A stretch of DNA of 64,000 nucleotides from Brevibacillus sp042683565 (GCF_042683565.1 NZ_JBHUJW010000011.1:1-64000); one strand, 5' to 3'. Positions 40,767 through 49,728 are shown, counted from the first letter of the stretch. Notes: a model not told the origin generated them from the letters alone. Made by a program: numbers and translations.

Positions 40767-42125
40767 TCACTGCCCGATGATGATCCGCTCTTTCGGATGG
40801 TGATAGCGCACGACCTGTTCCTTGCGCTTGAGGAACAGCAGCAGGTTGATAATCCCGATCCGCCCCACGACCATCATGATGATCAGGATCACTTTGCCGC
40901 CGGTACCGAGATGGGATGTGATCCCGGTTGACAAACCCGTCGTACCGAAGGCCGAGCACACCTCGAACAGGACGTGGGCAAACGGCAGGTTCTCCAGCCA
41001 GATCAGCAGCACACAGGCGGTGAAGACGAGGATGATCGCGACAAAAAAGACCATGAACGAGCGCATGATGTCGTCCTCCACGAGCTCTCTGCCGAATACT
41101 TTGACGTCCTTGAATCCGCGCATGCTGGCAACGACGGTGGCGATCAGGACGAAGAACGTCGTTGTCCGAATCCCCCCGCCGACGCTGCTGGGCGAGGCGC
41201 CGATGAACATCATTCCCGCCAGCATGATCAGCGTCGGCGTCGACAGGAGACTGATGTCGAGGGTCGCCAGCCCGCCGCTGCGCGAGGAAACCGAGTGGAA
41301 CAAGGAGTAGAACAGGATTTGGTCCCACGTCTGGTTCTGGAAAAAAGCCGTGCGCTCGAACAGGAAGATGAGCAGGGCCCCTGCCACGATGAGCGAAAAA
41401 AAGGTCAGCGTCGTGATCTTGGTAAACAGGGAAAACGTAAACCGTTGTTTGGCCCGGCGATAGGACAGGTAGCTGCGCAGCTCCACCAGCACCGGAAAGC
41501 CGATGGCCCCGCAAATAATCAAGAGCATGACAAGGATCTGGTAAATGTAATCGTGAGTGAAGCCGAGCATCGAGTTGCCGTACAGGTCGAAGCCCGCGTT
41601 GGTAAAGGCGCTGACCGCCGAGAAATAGCCGTGGTAGAAAGCTGTATACCAGTCCTTGTAGTAGCCGGCGAGCAGAAAGTGGCTGCCCAACAGGATCGTG
41701 CCGGCAAGCTCGATCATCAGCGCGATGACGAGGATGTTGCGCATCAGGTCGACCAGGCCGGCCAAGGTCGAGCGGTTGTGGTCGGTGGCGATCCAGATGC
41801 GCTGCTCCAGCCCGATCTTTTGGCCGAGCAGGAGCCAGAAAAACGTTCCCAGCGTCATGATGCCGATGCCGCCGACCTGAAACAGCAAGGTCAAAAACAG
41901 CTGCCCCCACTCGTTGAACACTTGATGGATGGTAATGACGGTGAGGCCGGTGACGCTGATGGCACTCGTCGCGGTAAACAGGCTGTCGATAAACGAGAGC
42001 GAGGCGCCGGGCTTATGAAAAAACGGCAAGTACAAGAAAAGGGTGGAGAGGATAATGAGTCCCACATAAAAAAAGACTATGATCTGCACAGATGTCAAAC
42101 GTCGTTTTTGAGAGGAAGATAGCAA
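40767..42125 (-). CDS. K+ uptake transporter subunit (KtrB/TrkH family)
   Basis: 452 residues from a TTG at 42125 with AGGAGG 9 nt upstream. Superfamily of K+ transporters with four M1-P-M2 repeats: TATSAISVTGLTVITIHQVFNEWGQ (first selectivity-like loop), SAFTNAGFDLYGNSML, HSVSSRSGGLATLDISLLS, FEVCSAFGTTGLSTGITSHLG, each with its conserved Gly. FQVGGIGIMTLGTFFWLLLGQKIG and MFIGASPSSVGGGIRTTTFFVLIATV are also diagnostic of KtrB/KtrD. It moves K+ (and Na+) and usually pairs with a cytoplasmic KtrA/C RCK subunit, which is not in the window. Confidence 0.88.
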   Translation of the reverse strand: MLSSSQKRRLTSVQIIVFFYVGLIILSTLFLYLPFFHKPGASLSFIDSLFTATSAISVTGLTVITIHQVFNEWGQLFLTLLFQVGGIGIMTLGTFFWLLLGQKIGLEQRIWIATDHNRSTLAGLVDLMRNILVIALMIELAGTILLGSHFLLAGYYKDWYTAFYHGYFSAVSAFTNAGFDLYGNSMLGFTHDYIYQILVMLLIICGAIGFPVLVELRSYLSYRRAKQRFTFSLFTKITTLTFFSLIVAGALLIFLFERTAFFQNQTWDQILFYSLFHSVSSRSGGLATLDISLLSTPTLIMLAGMMFIGASPSSVGGGIRTTTFFVLIATVVASMRGFKDVKVFGRELVEDDIMRSFMVFFVAIILVFTACVLLIWLENLPFAHVLFEVCSAFGTTGLSTGITSHLGTGGKVILIIMMVVGRIGIINLLLFLKRKEQVVRYHHPKERIIIGQ

Positions 42126-42213
42126 AACAAACGGCCTCCTGATTGTTCATCGTAAGGGTAATGATACCAGAAAAAGCAGGCGAGCAAAAACGGGCAGGAG
42201 AAAAAAACAGACG

Positions 42214-42565
42214 TTGACAACGGGACGGCTGGTGCAAATTGTCGGTTTTTACGCGGTGCTGACCGTCGCGCTCTATCTGGTCAACATCGTCTGGATCAAC
42301 AAGTTGTTCGGAGGGGCGTTTCTGGCGGAGCGTCTGGCGGAGTGGGGAGCCTGTTTAGCCTTGGCGTCTTGTACTCTTTTCTCGACTACTTGAACCGCCT
42401 GTTCCAGCCGATCACGCAGATCGTCAACCAGCTCGCCCTGCTGGAGCAGGCGCGGGTCGCGGCGGAGCGGGTGTTTGAACTGCTCGACGAGGAAGGGGTT
42501 GCCGTCGACCGTGAATCTGCTGTTCCGCTTGAGACGAAGCGGGTCTGGCAGGGGGATTGGCGCGG
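42214..42565 (+). pseudogene. Relic of an ABC exporter (TMD only, internally deleted)
   Basis: Two fragments in different frames. Frame 1 (42214-42350) reads LTTGRLVQIVGFYAVLTVALYLVNIVWINKLFGG, the end of a first TM helix set of a type-I exporter. Frame 2 (42342-42565) reads SLFSLGVLYSFLDYLNRLFQPITQIVNQLALLEQARVAAERVFELLDEEG, the last TM helix and the linker just before the nucleotide-binding domain. About 120 codons between them and the whole ATPase domain are missing. It lies between the K+ transporter promoter and uppP; GC content matches the chromosome, so it is an old chromosomal loss. Confidence 0.75.
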
Positions 42566-42667
42566 GAGCCGGGTTCGTCCGGATGGCCCGACAGATCCGC
42601 CAAGGCCCCGGTTCTGCCCGGAAGGCCCGGCTGCTCTGCCGCGCTCCTGCATATCTTTTGTCTGAAA

Positions 42668-42760
42668 TGAAAAGAGCTGCCTTCCTTTATGAAACGGTTC
42701 CTCTTTGTTCCATACGGCGAACAAGGGGACAGTTCATCCAGGGCAGGCAGCTCTTGTTTT
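42668..42760 (-). terminator. Possible long-loop terminator for uppP
   Basis: AAGAGCTGCC / GGCAGCTCTT arms 70 nt apart, with CTTTTCATTTC on the minus strand after the second arm. Confidence 0.4.
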
Positions 42761-42783
42761 GGCAGGGCAGCAACGCCGCTTCC

Positions 42784-43614
42784 CTACATGACGAGCAGGT
42801 AGAGGATTACCGCGAGGACAATGCGGTACAGGGCGAACGGCACCAGCTTGATCTTGTTGATCAGCTTCAGGAAGAAGCGAATCGCCAGCAGGGCGAAGAC
42901 GAACGCGCTGATGAAGCCGACGATGAAAAACGGCAGCGTGTCAGCGGTGATGTACTGCCAGTGCTTCAGCAAGGACAGGAAGCTCGCCCCCGCCATGATC
43001 GGCACGGCCATAATAAAGGTAAAGTCAGAGGCGGCGCGGTGGCTCAGTCCGAGCAGGACACCGCCGGAAATGGTCGAGCCGGAACGGGAAAAGCCGGGCC
43101 ACAGGGAAATGCACTGGAACAGCCCGATCAGCAGCGCCTGCTTGTACGTAATCTGGTCCACGCTCGCGGCTTTCGGCCTGGCGGGACGGAACCAGTCGGC
43201 GGCGATCATCAGGAGCGCTCCTGCCACGAGGCCGATCAGGACGGTGTTGATGGAAAACAAATACTCGTCGATGTAATCGTTGAACAGAACGCCCAGCACG
43301 CCGGCCGGCAAGAGCCCGACGATCACCTGCGACAGACGGAGCTTGTGCCCGGGTCCGTTGCCGTCCGGCGAAATTTTTTTCAGGCCGAACATGCTCAGGA
43401 AACGGTCTCGAAAGACGATGACAGCAGCCAGAATCGAACCGAGCTGGATGACGACCTTGAACGTATTGGCGACCTCGGGAGAAAACAGTGCTTTTGAATG
43501 CAGCAGCGTATCGTCCACGATAATCATATGCCCGGTGGATGAGACGGGCGCGAATTCCGTGAGTCCTTCTACAAGTCCCAACACAAACGCCACGAAGATT
43601 TGCCAAAGATCCAT
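42784..43614 (-). CDS. uppP: Undecaprenyl-diphosphatase UppP (BacA)
   Basis: 276 residues. Eight hydrophobic helices and both catalytic motifs: EGLTEFAPVSSTGHM (residues 16-30, with the Glu and Ser) and SLWPGFSRSGSTISG (PGxSRSxxT). PLSHRAASDFTFIMAVPIMAGASFL and DWFRPARPKAASVDQITYKQALLIGLFQCI also match. It recycles the lipid carrier undecaprenyl-PP for peptidoglycan synthesis and can give bacitracin tolerance. It is a single gene. Confidence 0.95.
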   Translation of the reverse strand: MDLWQIFVAFVLGLVEGLTEFAPVSSTGHMIIVDDTLLHSKALFSPEVANTFKVVIQLGSILAAVIVFRDRFLSMFGLKKISPDGNGPGHKLRLSQVIVGLLPAGVLGVLFNDYIDEYLFSINTVLIGLVAGALLMIAADWFRPARPKAASVDQITYKQALLIGLFQCISLWPGFSRSGSTISGGVLLGLSHRAASDFTFIMAVPIMAGASFLSLLKHWQYITADTLPFFIVGFISAFVFALLAIRFFLKLINKIKLVPFALYRIVLAVILYLLVM

Positions 43615-43905
43615 TGGTTACTCACCTTTCCAAAAACGCCACGTTAGTTCGGGCGTACGTGTTTAATAGAAGTTGTCCCTATTCAATGTAATACAAAAGA
43701 CGGGAAATAGTAAGCCTTTTCCTTGCTGACGGTACGGACACAAAGGGAAGTACGTTTCACCAGCCGAACGGGATACAGGTCTGCCGGAAAAAAGACGAGA
43801 ACGAGGAAACGACGGGGGCAGGAAAGAGACTACTCATGAGCCAGCGAGCCATGTATGATGAGAGCATGCATGTTTCTACCAAACGCAAAAAGGAGAAAAG
43901 CAATT

Positions 43906-44232
43906 ATGCCACAATTACTCGTACGAGGTATTCAGGCAGAACAAATGGCGACGATCAGCGAGCCGCTGCTCGAAGAACTGGCCGCTCTTTGCGGCTGCGG
44001 AACGGACAATTTCACGATTGAGTGTCTGCACACGACAGGCGTCTTTGGCGGAAAAGTGGTAGAGTCGTATCCGTTCATCCAGGTAGGCTGGTTCGAGCGC
44101 GGCCAAAAGACCCGCGACCAGTTTGCCCGGATCGTCACCAGGCACGTCCAGTCGCTCGGCATCCCCGAGGTGGAAATGGTCTTTATCGCCTTCCAAAAGG
44201 AAAGCTACTACGCAAACGGCAAACATTATTAG
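43906..44232 (+). CDS. DUF1904 family protein
   Basis: 108 residues from ATG 43906 (AAGGAGAAAAG upstream; an earlier in-frame ATG at 43855 has none). MPQLLVRGIQAEQMATISEPLLEELAALCGCGTDNFTIECLHTTGV, then SYPFIQVGWFERGQKTRDQFARIVTRHVQSLG and EMVFIAFQKESYYANGKHY, is the tautomerase-superfamily-like DUF1904 pattern, lacking the N-terminal catalytic Pro context. Function is unknown. Confidence 0.8.
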   Translation: MPQLLVRGIQAEQMATISEPLLEELAALCGCGTDNFTIECLHTTGVFGGKVVESYPFIQVGWFERGQKTRDQFARIVTRHVQSLGIPEVEMVFIAFQKESYYANGKHY

Positions 44233-44302
44233 ACAGAAGCGGGCGTATCCGCGCTGTCGATTTCCCGGGAAAGCGTGATTGTTTTTCGACAGGGAGAAGG
44301 CG

Positions 44303-44340
44303 GGCCAGTCCACGCTTGTGCGAGCGGGGGCTGGTTTTTT
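44303..44340 (+). terminator. Terminator after the DUF1904 gene
   Basis: Stem CCAGTCC / GGGCTGG around a 14-nt loop, then TTTTTTAA. Confidence 0.6.
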
Positions 44341-44414
44341 AATGAACATAATCCTCAAGGGGAAACATCGCTGGAGCTATCTGTCGGAAGTCTAAGAGTC
44401 GGAATATCTTCTCT

Positions 44415-44756
44415 AGGATAAAGATCCCGGATGAACGCAATGGTTTGTCCGGAGCTGTCGCGGGATTTTCAGCAGGAGCCTTGATATGTCCGGATATTTG
44501 CGTCATACCGCCCATCGACAACCGGAAAAACGAGCATCTTTTCTTGCGAGGTCTAGGGTTGATCGATCATTGTGTGGTAAGTGTCCACTTTTCCAAGTGG
44601 AAAGAAGAAAACAACTTGCGAAAGGCGCTGGCTCTAACCAATGTCTCCGTTGGTTACGGATTGGATGACGATTCGGGCATTTACTTGAAAAACCAGGTTG
44701 TTTCGGAAACCGCAGGGCAAGTCTATTTTTACAGAAACGGATCGGCAGTTGAATAG
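44415..44756 (+). pseudogene. Relic of a peptidase S51-like (dipeptidase E / GATase-like) gene
   Basis: The C-terminal half reads LSGAVAGFSAGALICPDICV, a GxSAGA nucleophile elbow of peptidase S51/type-1 glutamine-amidotransferase-like proteins, then IDNRKNEHLFLRGLGLIDHCVVSVHFSKWKEENNLRKALALTN and GIYLKNQVVSETAGQVYFYRNGSAVE. The N-terminal ~100 residues of this family are absent and no start with a ribosome site precedes it; an in-frame open stretch begins only at about 44415. A terminator follows. Confidence 0.6.
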
Positions 44757-44757
44757 A

Positions 44758-44807
44758 GGCAGCGGCAGCCAGAGACTTTTTCAGCTCATGGCTGCCGCTG
44801 CCTTTTT
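44758..44807 (+). terminator. Strong terminator after the S51-like relic
   Basis: 14-bp perfect stem GGCAGCGGCAGCCA / TGGCTGCCGCTGCC, then TTTTTC. Confidence 0.85.
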
Positions 44808-44889
44808 CATTCGATCAGTCTGCCGTTGACTTGAGCCATACCTGTTTCCGATTCAGCCGCTAAAAGTCGGCACAACAATTCTGTTTCGT

Positions 44890-45576
44890 CTACAGACTCT
44901 TGTTCAACTCCGCCAGCTCTTCCCGGGTCAGGTCCCGCCACTGCCCGACCTTGAGGCTGCCCAGCTGGATGTTCATGATCCGCACGCGCTTCAGCTGGCG
45001 CACCTGATAGCCGAACACCTGGCACATCCGCCTGATCTGCCGGTTGAGCCCTTGCGTGAGGATGATCTTGAACACGCGGTCATCGATTTTCGTGACCTTG
45101 CACGGCTTGGTGACGGTGCCAAGGATGCGGACGCCGCCGGACATGCCCTGGACGAATTGCGGGGTGATCGGCTTGTCGACCGTGACGATGTACTCTTTTT
45201 CGTGGTTGTTTTCCGCCCGCAAGATTTTGTTGACGATGTCGCCGTCGTTGGTCAGCAGAATCAGCCCCTGGGAGTCCTTGTCCAGGCGGCCGATCGGGAA
45301 AATGCGCTCCGGGTGGCCGACGAAGTCGATAATATTCCCTTTGACGTGCCGCTCCGTCGTGCACGTGATGCCGACCGGCTTGTTTAAGGCGATGTAGACG
45401 GACTTTTTCTTCGGCCCGACAGGTTGTCCGTCGATGCGCACATCGTCGCCCTGTTCGGCCGTGCTGCCCAGCTCTGCCAGCTTTCCGTTGATCGTCACCC
45501 GTTTGGCCTCGATCAGCTTGTCCGCTTCCCGGCGCGAGCAAAAGCCGGTTTCACTGATGTACTTGTTGATTCGCAT
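44890..45576 (-). CDS. rluF: 23S rRNA pseudouridine synthase RluF
   Basis: 228 residues. N-terminal S4 RNA-binding domain (MRINKYISETGFCSRREADKLIEAKRVTINGKLA) then a RsuA-family catalytic domain with VYIALNKPVGITCTTE, catalytic Asp in IGRLDKDSQGLILLTNDGD, NNHEKEYIVTVDKPI and ILTQGLNRQIRRMCQVFGY, LKRVRIMNIQLG. Missing residues none. RluF makes pseudouridine at position 2604 of 23S rRNA, at the peptidyl transferase centre side. It sits just after a 15-bp gap from the MOSC gene, so they may share transcription. Confidence 0.93.
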   Translation of the reverse strand: MRINKYISETGFCSRREADKLIEAKRVTINGKLAELGSTAEQGDDVRIDGQPVGPKKKSVYIALNKPVGITCTTERHVKGNIIDFVGHPERIFPIGRLDKDSQGLILLTNDGDIVNKILRAENNHEKEYIVTVDKPITPQFVQGMSGGVRILGTVTKPCKVTKIDDRVFKIILTQGLNRQIRRMCQVFGYQVRQLKRVRIMNIQLGSLKVGQWRDLTREELAELNKSL

Positions 45577-45591
45577 GGAACGTTCCTTTCA

Positions 45592-46236
45592 TCATTTCTG
45601 CTGTTTTTCGAGCAGTAATTTGCGCCATTTCAATGCCAGCTCCTCCACCTCGAGCATCCGCCGCAGCACGTCCGGGTCCGGAGATGTCTCATGAAAGTAC
45701 AGATGGTGTACCGAGGCGACGCTCACCTGCGCGGGATGGGCGGACAACTGGACGATGGGAGAGTCCGGACGGATCGTGCCCTCCTGCAGAACGCGGAAAA
45801 AGTAGCCGGTGTACCCGGTGGCGATGATTTTTTTCAGCAGCTGGTTGTTTTGATTGCGTTTATTGATTTTGGCACAAGGATAGCGGCCTTGCGAGACTTG
45901 CAGGATCGCATCCCCGAATTGATAGATGTCGCCGATGCAGACCGCGTCTTCGCGCATGCCGATAGCCGTCACGTTTTCCCCGAAGGCCGATTTTTCCAGC
46001 GGTTGGCCAAATTCCTGCTCCCAATGGGCATAATGTTCAAAAGGGTAGAGACAGACGACGCGGTCGGGACCGCCGTGGTATTCGGGGGCGGCCACCTCGT
46101 CCCCGTCGATCTGCTGCATGCGGACGTGCAGCTCATCTGTCTGCTCTTTCCAGATGGCTGAGCGATATTCTTGCCCATTGTACAGCCTGTTTTTGGGCAA
46201 GCCTTTGCTGACGTATACGATGCTTCTCTCCGCCAC
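45592..46236 (-). CDS. MOSC domain protein (YiiM-like)
   Basis: 214 residues from GTG 46236 with GGGAGAGG 6 nt upstream; longer in-frame starts have no site. MOSC domain: SIVYVSKGLPKN, then RSAIWKEQTDELHVRMQQIDGDEVAAPEYHGGPDRVVCLYPFEHYAHW, KSAFGENVTAIGMREDAVCIGDIYQFGDAILQVSQGRYPCAKINKR, and a C-terminal helical part with YTGYFFRVLQEGTIRP. The Cys in RYPCAKIN is the conserved metal-sulfur/molybdopterin ligand. YiiM-type MOSC proteins reduce N-hydroxylated compounds such as 6-hydroxylaminopurine; this is by family only. Confidence 0.85.
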   Translation of the reverse strand: MAERSIVYVSKGLPKNRLYNGQEYRSAIWKEQTDELHVRMQQIDGDEVAAPEYHGGPDRVVCLYPFEHYAHWEQEFGQPLEKSAFGENVTAIGMREDAVCIGDIYQFGDAILQVSQGRYPCAKINKRNQNNQLLKKIIATGYTGYFFRVLQEGTIRPDSPIVQLSAHPAQVSVASVHHLYFHETSPDPDVLRRMLEVEELALKWRKLLLEKQQK

Positions 46237-46368
46237 GTTTAACCTCTCCCCACATGTGTACTTCCTACATACTATAACAAATTCCCACCTGTTACCACTG
46301 ACCGCAGGGACAGCAAATGGCAACTCTGGTATGATGGGGGAAAGGCAGATACAGGAGGCTTACGTACC

Positions 46369-47817
46369 ATGCAATCTTCAGGTGTGGTGTTACACACGGA
46401 TAAATATCAAATCAATATGATGTACGCCCATTGGGTCAACGGGACGCACAATCGCAAGGCGGTCTTTGAAGCCTTTTTCCGCAAGCTTCCCTTTGGCAAC
46501 GGATACGCTGTTGCGGCGGGCCTGGAGCGGATCGTCGCTTACATTACCAACCTGCGCTTTGAAGAGAGCGATCTGGACTATTTGCGCGAGCAGGAGGAAA
46601 ACTACGACCCTGCCTTTCTGGAAGAGCTGCGCAACCTGCGCTTTACCGGCACGCTGTATTCGGTAAAGGAAGGCACGCTCGTCTTTCCGAACGAACCGCT
46701 TATCCGCGTCGAAGGCCGCATGATGGAAGCTCAGTTGGTCGAGACCGCGCTGTTGAACTACATGAACTACCAGACGCTGATCGCGACCAAGGCGTCCCGT
46801 ATCAAAAACGTGGCAGGCTCCGACATTCTCATGGAATTCGGCACGCGGCGTGCCCAGGAGGCAGACGCGGCGCTGTGGGGCACGCGGGCGGCCTATCTGG
46901 CGGGCTTCGATGCGACCTCCAACATGCTGGCGGGGAAAATGTTCAACATCCCGACGAAAGGGACGCACGCCCACTCCTGGGTGCAGAGCTTCGACAGCGA
47001 GGAGGAGGCGTTCGAGCGATTCGCGCACGCGCTCCCCGACCAGGTGACGCTGCTCGTGGACACGTACGATACCTTGAACAGCGGCGTGCCCCATGCGATT
47101 GCGCTCGGCAAGCGGCTGGAGGCGGAGGGCAAGCGGCTGTCTGCCGTTCGTCTGGACAGCGGCGACCTCGCGTACTTGTCGATCAAGACGAGGGAGATGC
47201 TGGACAAGGCCGGGCTGACGTACGTCAAGATCGTCGCGTCCAACGACCTCGACGAGCACACCATCCTGAGCCTCAAAGTGCAGGGAGCGCGAGTGGACAG
47301 CTGGGGCGTCGGAACGCAGCTGATTACCGCGGCGGACCAGCCGACGCTGGGCGGCGTCTACAAGCTGGTGGCGCGGGAGGGGGCAGACGGGAAGTACATG
47401 CCGACCATCAAAATATCGGGCAATCCGGAGAAGGTGACCAATCCGGGGATCAAGGACATGTACCGGCTGATCGATCCCGAGACGAACAAGGCGATCGCGG
47501 ACTACCTCTGCTTCCCTCGCGAGGAGCAGGCAAAGGCGGGAGCACCGCTGCACCTCTTTATTCCCAGCCTGCCGTACCTGAACAAGCAGCTGGTAAAATA
47601 CCGCGCAGAGCCGCTGCTCGTCCCGGTTTTTGTCGACGGCAAGCTCGTCTACGACCTGCCTTCGCTCGAAGAAATCCGCGCCTACCATCGGAAGCAGCTG
47701 GAGCTGTTCTGGCCGGAGTATTTGCGGATGCTCAACCCGGAGCACTACCGCCTGTACATGAGCGACGAAGTCTGGGAAACGAAAAACCGTCTGATCAGGG
47801 AGCATATGAAAAAATAG
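46369..47817 (+). CDS. pncB: Nicotinate phosphoribosyltransferase
   Basis: 482 residues, ATG after ACAGGAGG. Family motifs: VLHTDKYQINMMYAHW at the start, FRKLPFGNGYAVAAGLERIVAYI, LIRVEGRMMEAQLVETALLNYMNYQTLIATKASRI, EFGTRRAQEADAALWGTRAAYLAGFDATSNMLAGKMFNIPTKGTHAHSWVQSF (phosphorylated His site), LLVDTYDTLNSGVPHAI, RLDSGDLAYLSIKTREML, SNDLDEHTI, GVGTQLITAADQPTLGGVYKLVA. It converts nicotinate and PRPP to NaMN with ATP hydrolysis in NAD salvage. The length is typical of the Bacillus form. Terminator follows. Confidence 0.95.
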   Translation: MQSSGVVLHTDKYQINMMYAHWVNGTHNRKAVFEAFFRKLPFGNGYAVAAGLERIVAYITNLRFEESDLDYLREQEENYDPAFLEELRNLRFTGTLYSVKEGTLVFPNEPLIRVEGRMMEAQLVETALLNYMNYQTLIATKASRIKNVAGSDILMEFGTRRAQEADAALWGTRAAYLAGFDATSNMLAGKMFNIPTKGTHAHSWVQSFDSEEEAFERFAHALPDQVTLLVDTYDTLNSGVPHAIALGKRLEAEGKRLSAVRLDSGDLAYLSIKTREMLDKAGLTYVKIVASNDLDEHTILSLKVQGARVDSWGVGTQLITAADQPTLGGVYKLVAREGADGKYMPTIKISGNPEKVTNPGIKDMYRLIDPETNKAIADYLCFPREEQAKAGAPLHLFIPSLPYLNKQLVKYRAEPLLVPVFVDGKLVYDLPSLEEIRAYHRKQLELFWPEYLRMLNPEHYRLYMSDEVWETKNRLIREHMKK

Positions 47818-47825
47818 CCGTATCG

Positions 47826-47873
47826 GCAACGCCCCCACGAGGCAGCAACCAGTGGATGGGCGTTGCTTTTTTT
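47826..47873 (+). terminator. Terminator after nicotinate phosphoribosyltransferase
   Basis: 9-bp stem GCAACGCCC / GGGCGTTGC around a 23-nt loop, then TTTTTTT. Confidence 0.75.
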
Positions 47874-47976
47874 GACTCCAGCCATTATCCTAGCAGGTAA
47901 GTATGAAATACTGTCGAATTAGTCGGATTAATGTTTGTCTGCTTGCTCGAAGCAAGTCGGGAAGGGGGATTTTACA

Positions 47977-48900
47977 ATGCCAATCAAATTGCCGGACGAG
48001 TTGCCAGCTACCGAAATACTGGAGCGAGAAAATATTTTTGTGATGAAAGAGAGCAGGGCGTTTACCCAGGACATCCGGCCGCTGCGGATCGTTATTCTGA
48101 ACCTGATGCCTGTCAAGCAAACGACGGAGACCCAGCTGCTGCGCCTCCTTGGGAATACTCCGCTGCAGGTGGAAATCGTGCTCCTGCACATGTCCAGCCA
48201 CACTTCCAAAAACACTTCGGAAGAGCATTTGTCGATGTTCTATAAAACGTTTGCGGAAATCAGGGACGAACGCTTCGACGGCATGATCATCACGGGCGCT
48301 CCGGTCGAACAGCTCGAATTTGAAGAGGTCACATACTGGAAGGAACTGCAGGAAATCCTCGACTGGAAGATGGAAAATGTCACATCCACGCTCCATATTT
48401 GCTGGGGAGCGCAAGCAGGGCTCTACCACCACTTCGGCGTGCCGAAGCATCCGCTGCCGGCGAAGATGTTCGGAATATTCCCGCATACGCTCAACAAGGA
48501 GAACGTGAAGCTGCTGCGCGGCTTCGACAACTACTTCTACATCCCGCACTCCCGCCATACGGAAAACCGCCGGGAGGACATCGAGAAAGTGCCGGAGCTG
48601 GAAATCTGGTCGGAGTCGGAAGAAGCCGGCATTTACATCGTGGCGACCAAGGACGGGCGGCAAATTTTCGTCACGGGCCACTCGGAGTACGATCCGACGA
48701 CCCTGCAGGACGAGTACCTCCGCGACATCAACAAAGGGCTGGACATTGCCGTGCCGCGCAATTACTATCCGAAGGACGACCCGAGCCGCGAACCGATCGT
48801 CAGGTGGCGCGCGCATGCGAACCTGCTGTTCTCTAACTGGCTGAACTACTACGTCTACCAGGAGACGCCATACGAGCTGAATCCTGTCAAGCAGCGCTGA
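47977..48900 (+). CDS. metA: Homoserine O-acyltransferase MetA (acetyl-CoA type by sequence)
   Basis: 307 residues from ATG 47977 with AAGGGGGA upstream; the longer in-frame start at 47935 has no site. MetA fold: MPIKLPDELPATEILERENIFVM, RPLRIVILNLMPVKQTTETQLLRLLGNTPLQV, catalytic Cys142 in ICWGAQAG, FVTGHSEYD with catalytic His, and a later Glu. Residue 111 is Glu (GAPVE111QLEF); Glu there selects acetyl-CoA in B. cereus MetA, whereas E. coli has Gly for succinyl-CoA. It makes O-acylhomoserine, the first step of methionine synthesis. I saw no S-box SAM riboswitch in the 100-bp upstream gap. Confidence 0.93.
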   Translation: MPIKLPDELPATEILERENIFVMKESRAFTQDIRPLRIVILNLMPVKQTTETQLLRLLGNTPLQVEIVLLHMSSHTSKNTSEEHLSMFYKTFAEIRDERFDGMIITGAPVEQLEFEEVTYWKELQEILDWKMENVTSTLHICWGAQAGLYHHFGVPKHPLPAKMFGIFPHTLNKENVKLLRGFDNYFYIPHSRHTENRREDIEKVPELEIWSESEEAGIYIVATKDGRQIFVTGHSEYDPTTLQDEYLRDINKGLDIAVPRNYYPKDDPSREPIVRWRAHANLLFSNWLNYYVYQETPYELNPVKQR

Positions 48901-48911
48901 AAGCCATATCG

Positions 48912-48938
48912 CCACCCGATCCAAGCGGGTGGTTTTTT
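48912..48938 (+). terminator. Terminator after metA
   Basis: 7-bp stem CCACCCG / CGGGTGG, 7-nt loop, then TTTTTT. Confidence 0.8.
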
Positions 48939-49157
48939 CATCATGCAGATAAGAATGTCTATGTGCTGATCCGGCGCAAGTGCAAGAAAGTCTTGGCGCA
49001 GCCAGGTTTGCAAACGGTGCTGGATGCTCGTGCGCAATCTCCGGAAGTGATCGGCCAGAACCCTCAGCGGCACCATTTATCAAGGCATATCATTTTGTCT
49101 TTATGTATACATTTTTTACCATATTCATCAGGAAATGAAAGGAAAGGAAGGAAAACC

Positions 49158-49622
49158 ATTGTATTCAAGAGAGTGAACGTTTTTATTGTGTTTGTCCTGT
49201 TTCTTCTTGTCGTAGCGTGTTCCTCAAACGAATGGTCGTATCGCTTCGGGGGGAAATCCGAAAACTGGGATGTAGTTACAGAAATTACTCCAGATCCTGA
49301 TAATGGTGCACGCTTTGTAGGTAAAATCAGTCATCTGTCTGAAGAACATGTTAACCTTATTAAGTATGAGGCAGCGATGACAAATACCAGCCGACGAGAA
49401 GGAAAAATAGAGAACCCTGTTTTTCATAGTGGATATATGATTTTGTTTCAAGACTTTCCAAATACAGAAAGTGCCAGAAAGAAGTTTGAAAATGGCGTAA
49501 CGGAAGAAGAAATAAAACAATTTTTTGGAGATTATCCTGTTTATAAAATTACGTGGATAAACGATCAAGGAGACGAGAAAAGTGAAACGATTCCGTTGAA
49601 ATTTGAAGAGCCAAAACAATGA
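49158..49622 (+). CDS. Small lipoprotein, possible ATT start
   Basis: About 154 residues. Lipobox FVLFLLVVAC|SS gives a lipoprotein. A clean AAAGGAAGG site (49143-49151) points to an ATT at 49158, giving positive residues (VFKRVN) before the hydrophobic core; the nearest standard start is GTG at 49173, too far from the site and with no Lys/Arg. The mature part (YRFGGKSENWDVVTEITPDPDNGARFVGKISHLSEEHVNLIKYEAAM...) reads like an uncharacterised Bacillota lipoprotein. AT-rich relative to neighbours. Confidence 0.65.
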   Translation: MVFKRVNVFIVFVLFLLVVACSSNEWSYRFGGKSENWDVVTEITPDPDNGARFVGKISHLSEEHVNLIKYEAAMTNTSRREGKIENPVFHSGYMILFQDFPNTESARKKFENGVTEEEIKQFFGDYPVYKITWINDQGDEKSETIPLKFEEPKQ

Positions 49623-49728
49623 GTTTTTTGCAGGAAAGCGCCGGCTGCGGACGGTAACCTCCCCTTCATTTCGGATCGCAAATTGCCGACATAGTAAAAA
49701 GTGGAAAAGATATGAAGGAGAGAACGAC

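Noticed and set aside
46390..47838. 482-codon open frame antisense to nicotinate phosphoribosyltransferase
   Set aside because: The sense frame holds all family motifs; the antisense frame has no motif and no ribosome site.
47874..47976. Possible SAM riboswitch (S-box) or T-box upstream of metA
   Set aside because: The gap is about 100 bp and has only a short GCTTGCTCGAAGCAAG-like hairpin; none of the conserved riboswitch core is visible.
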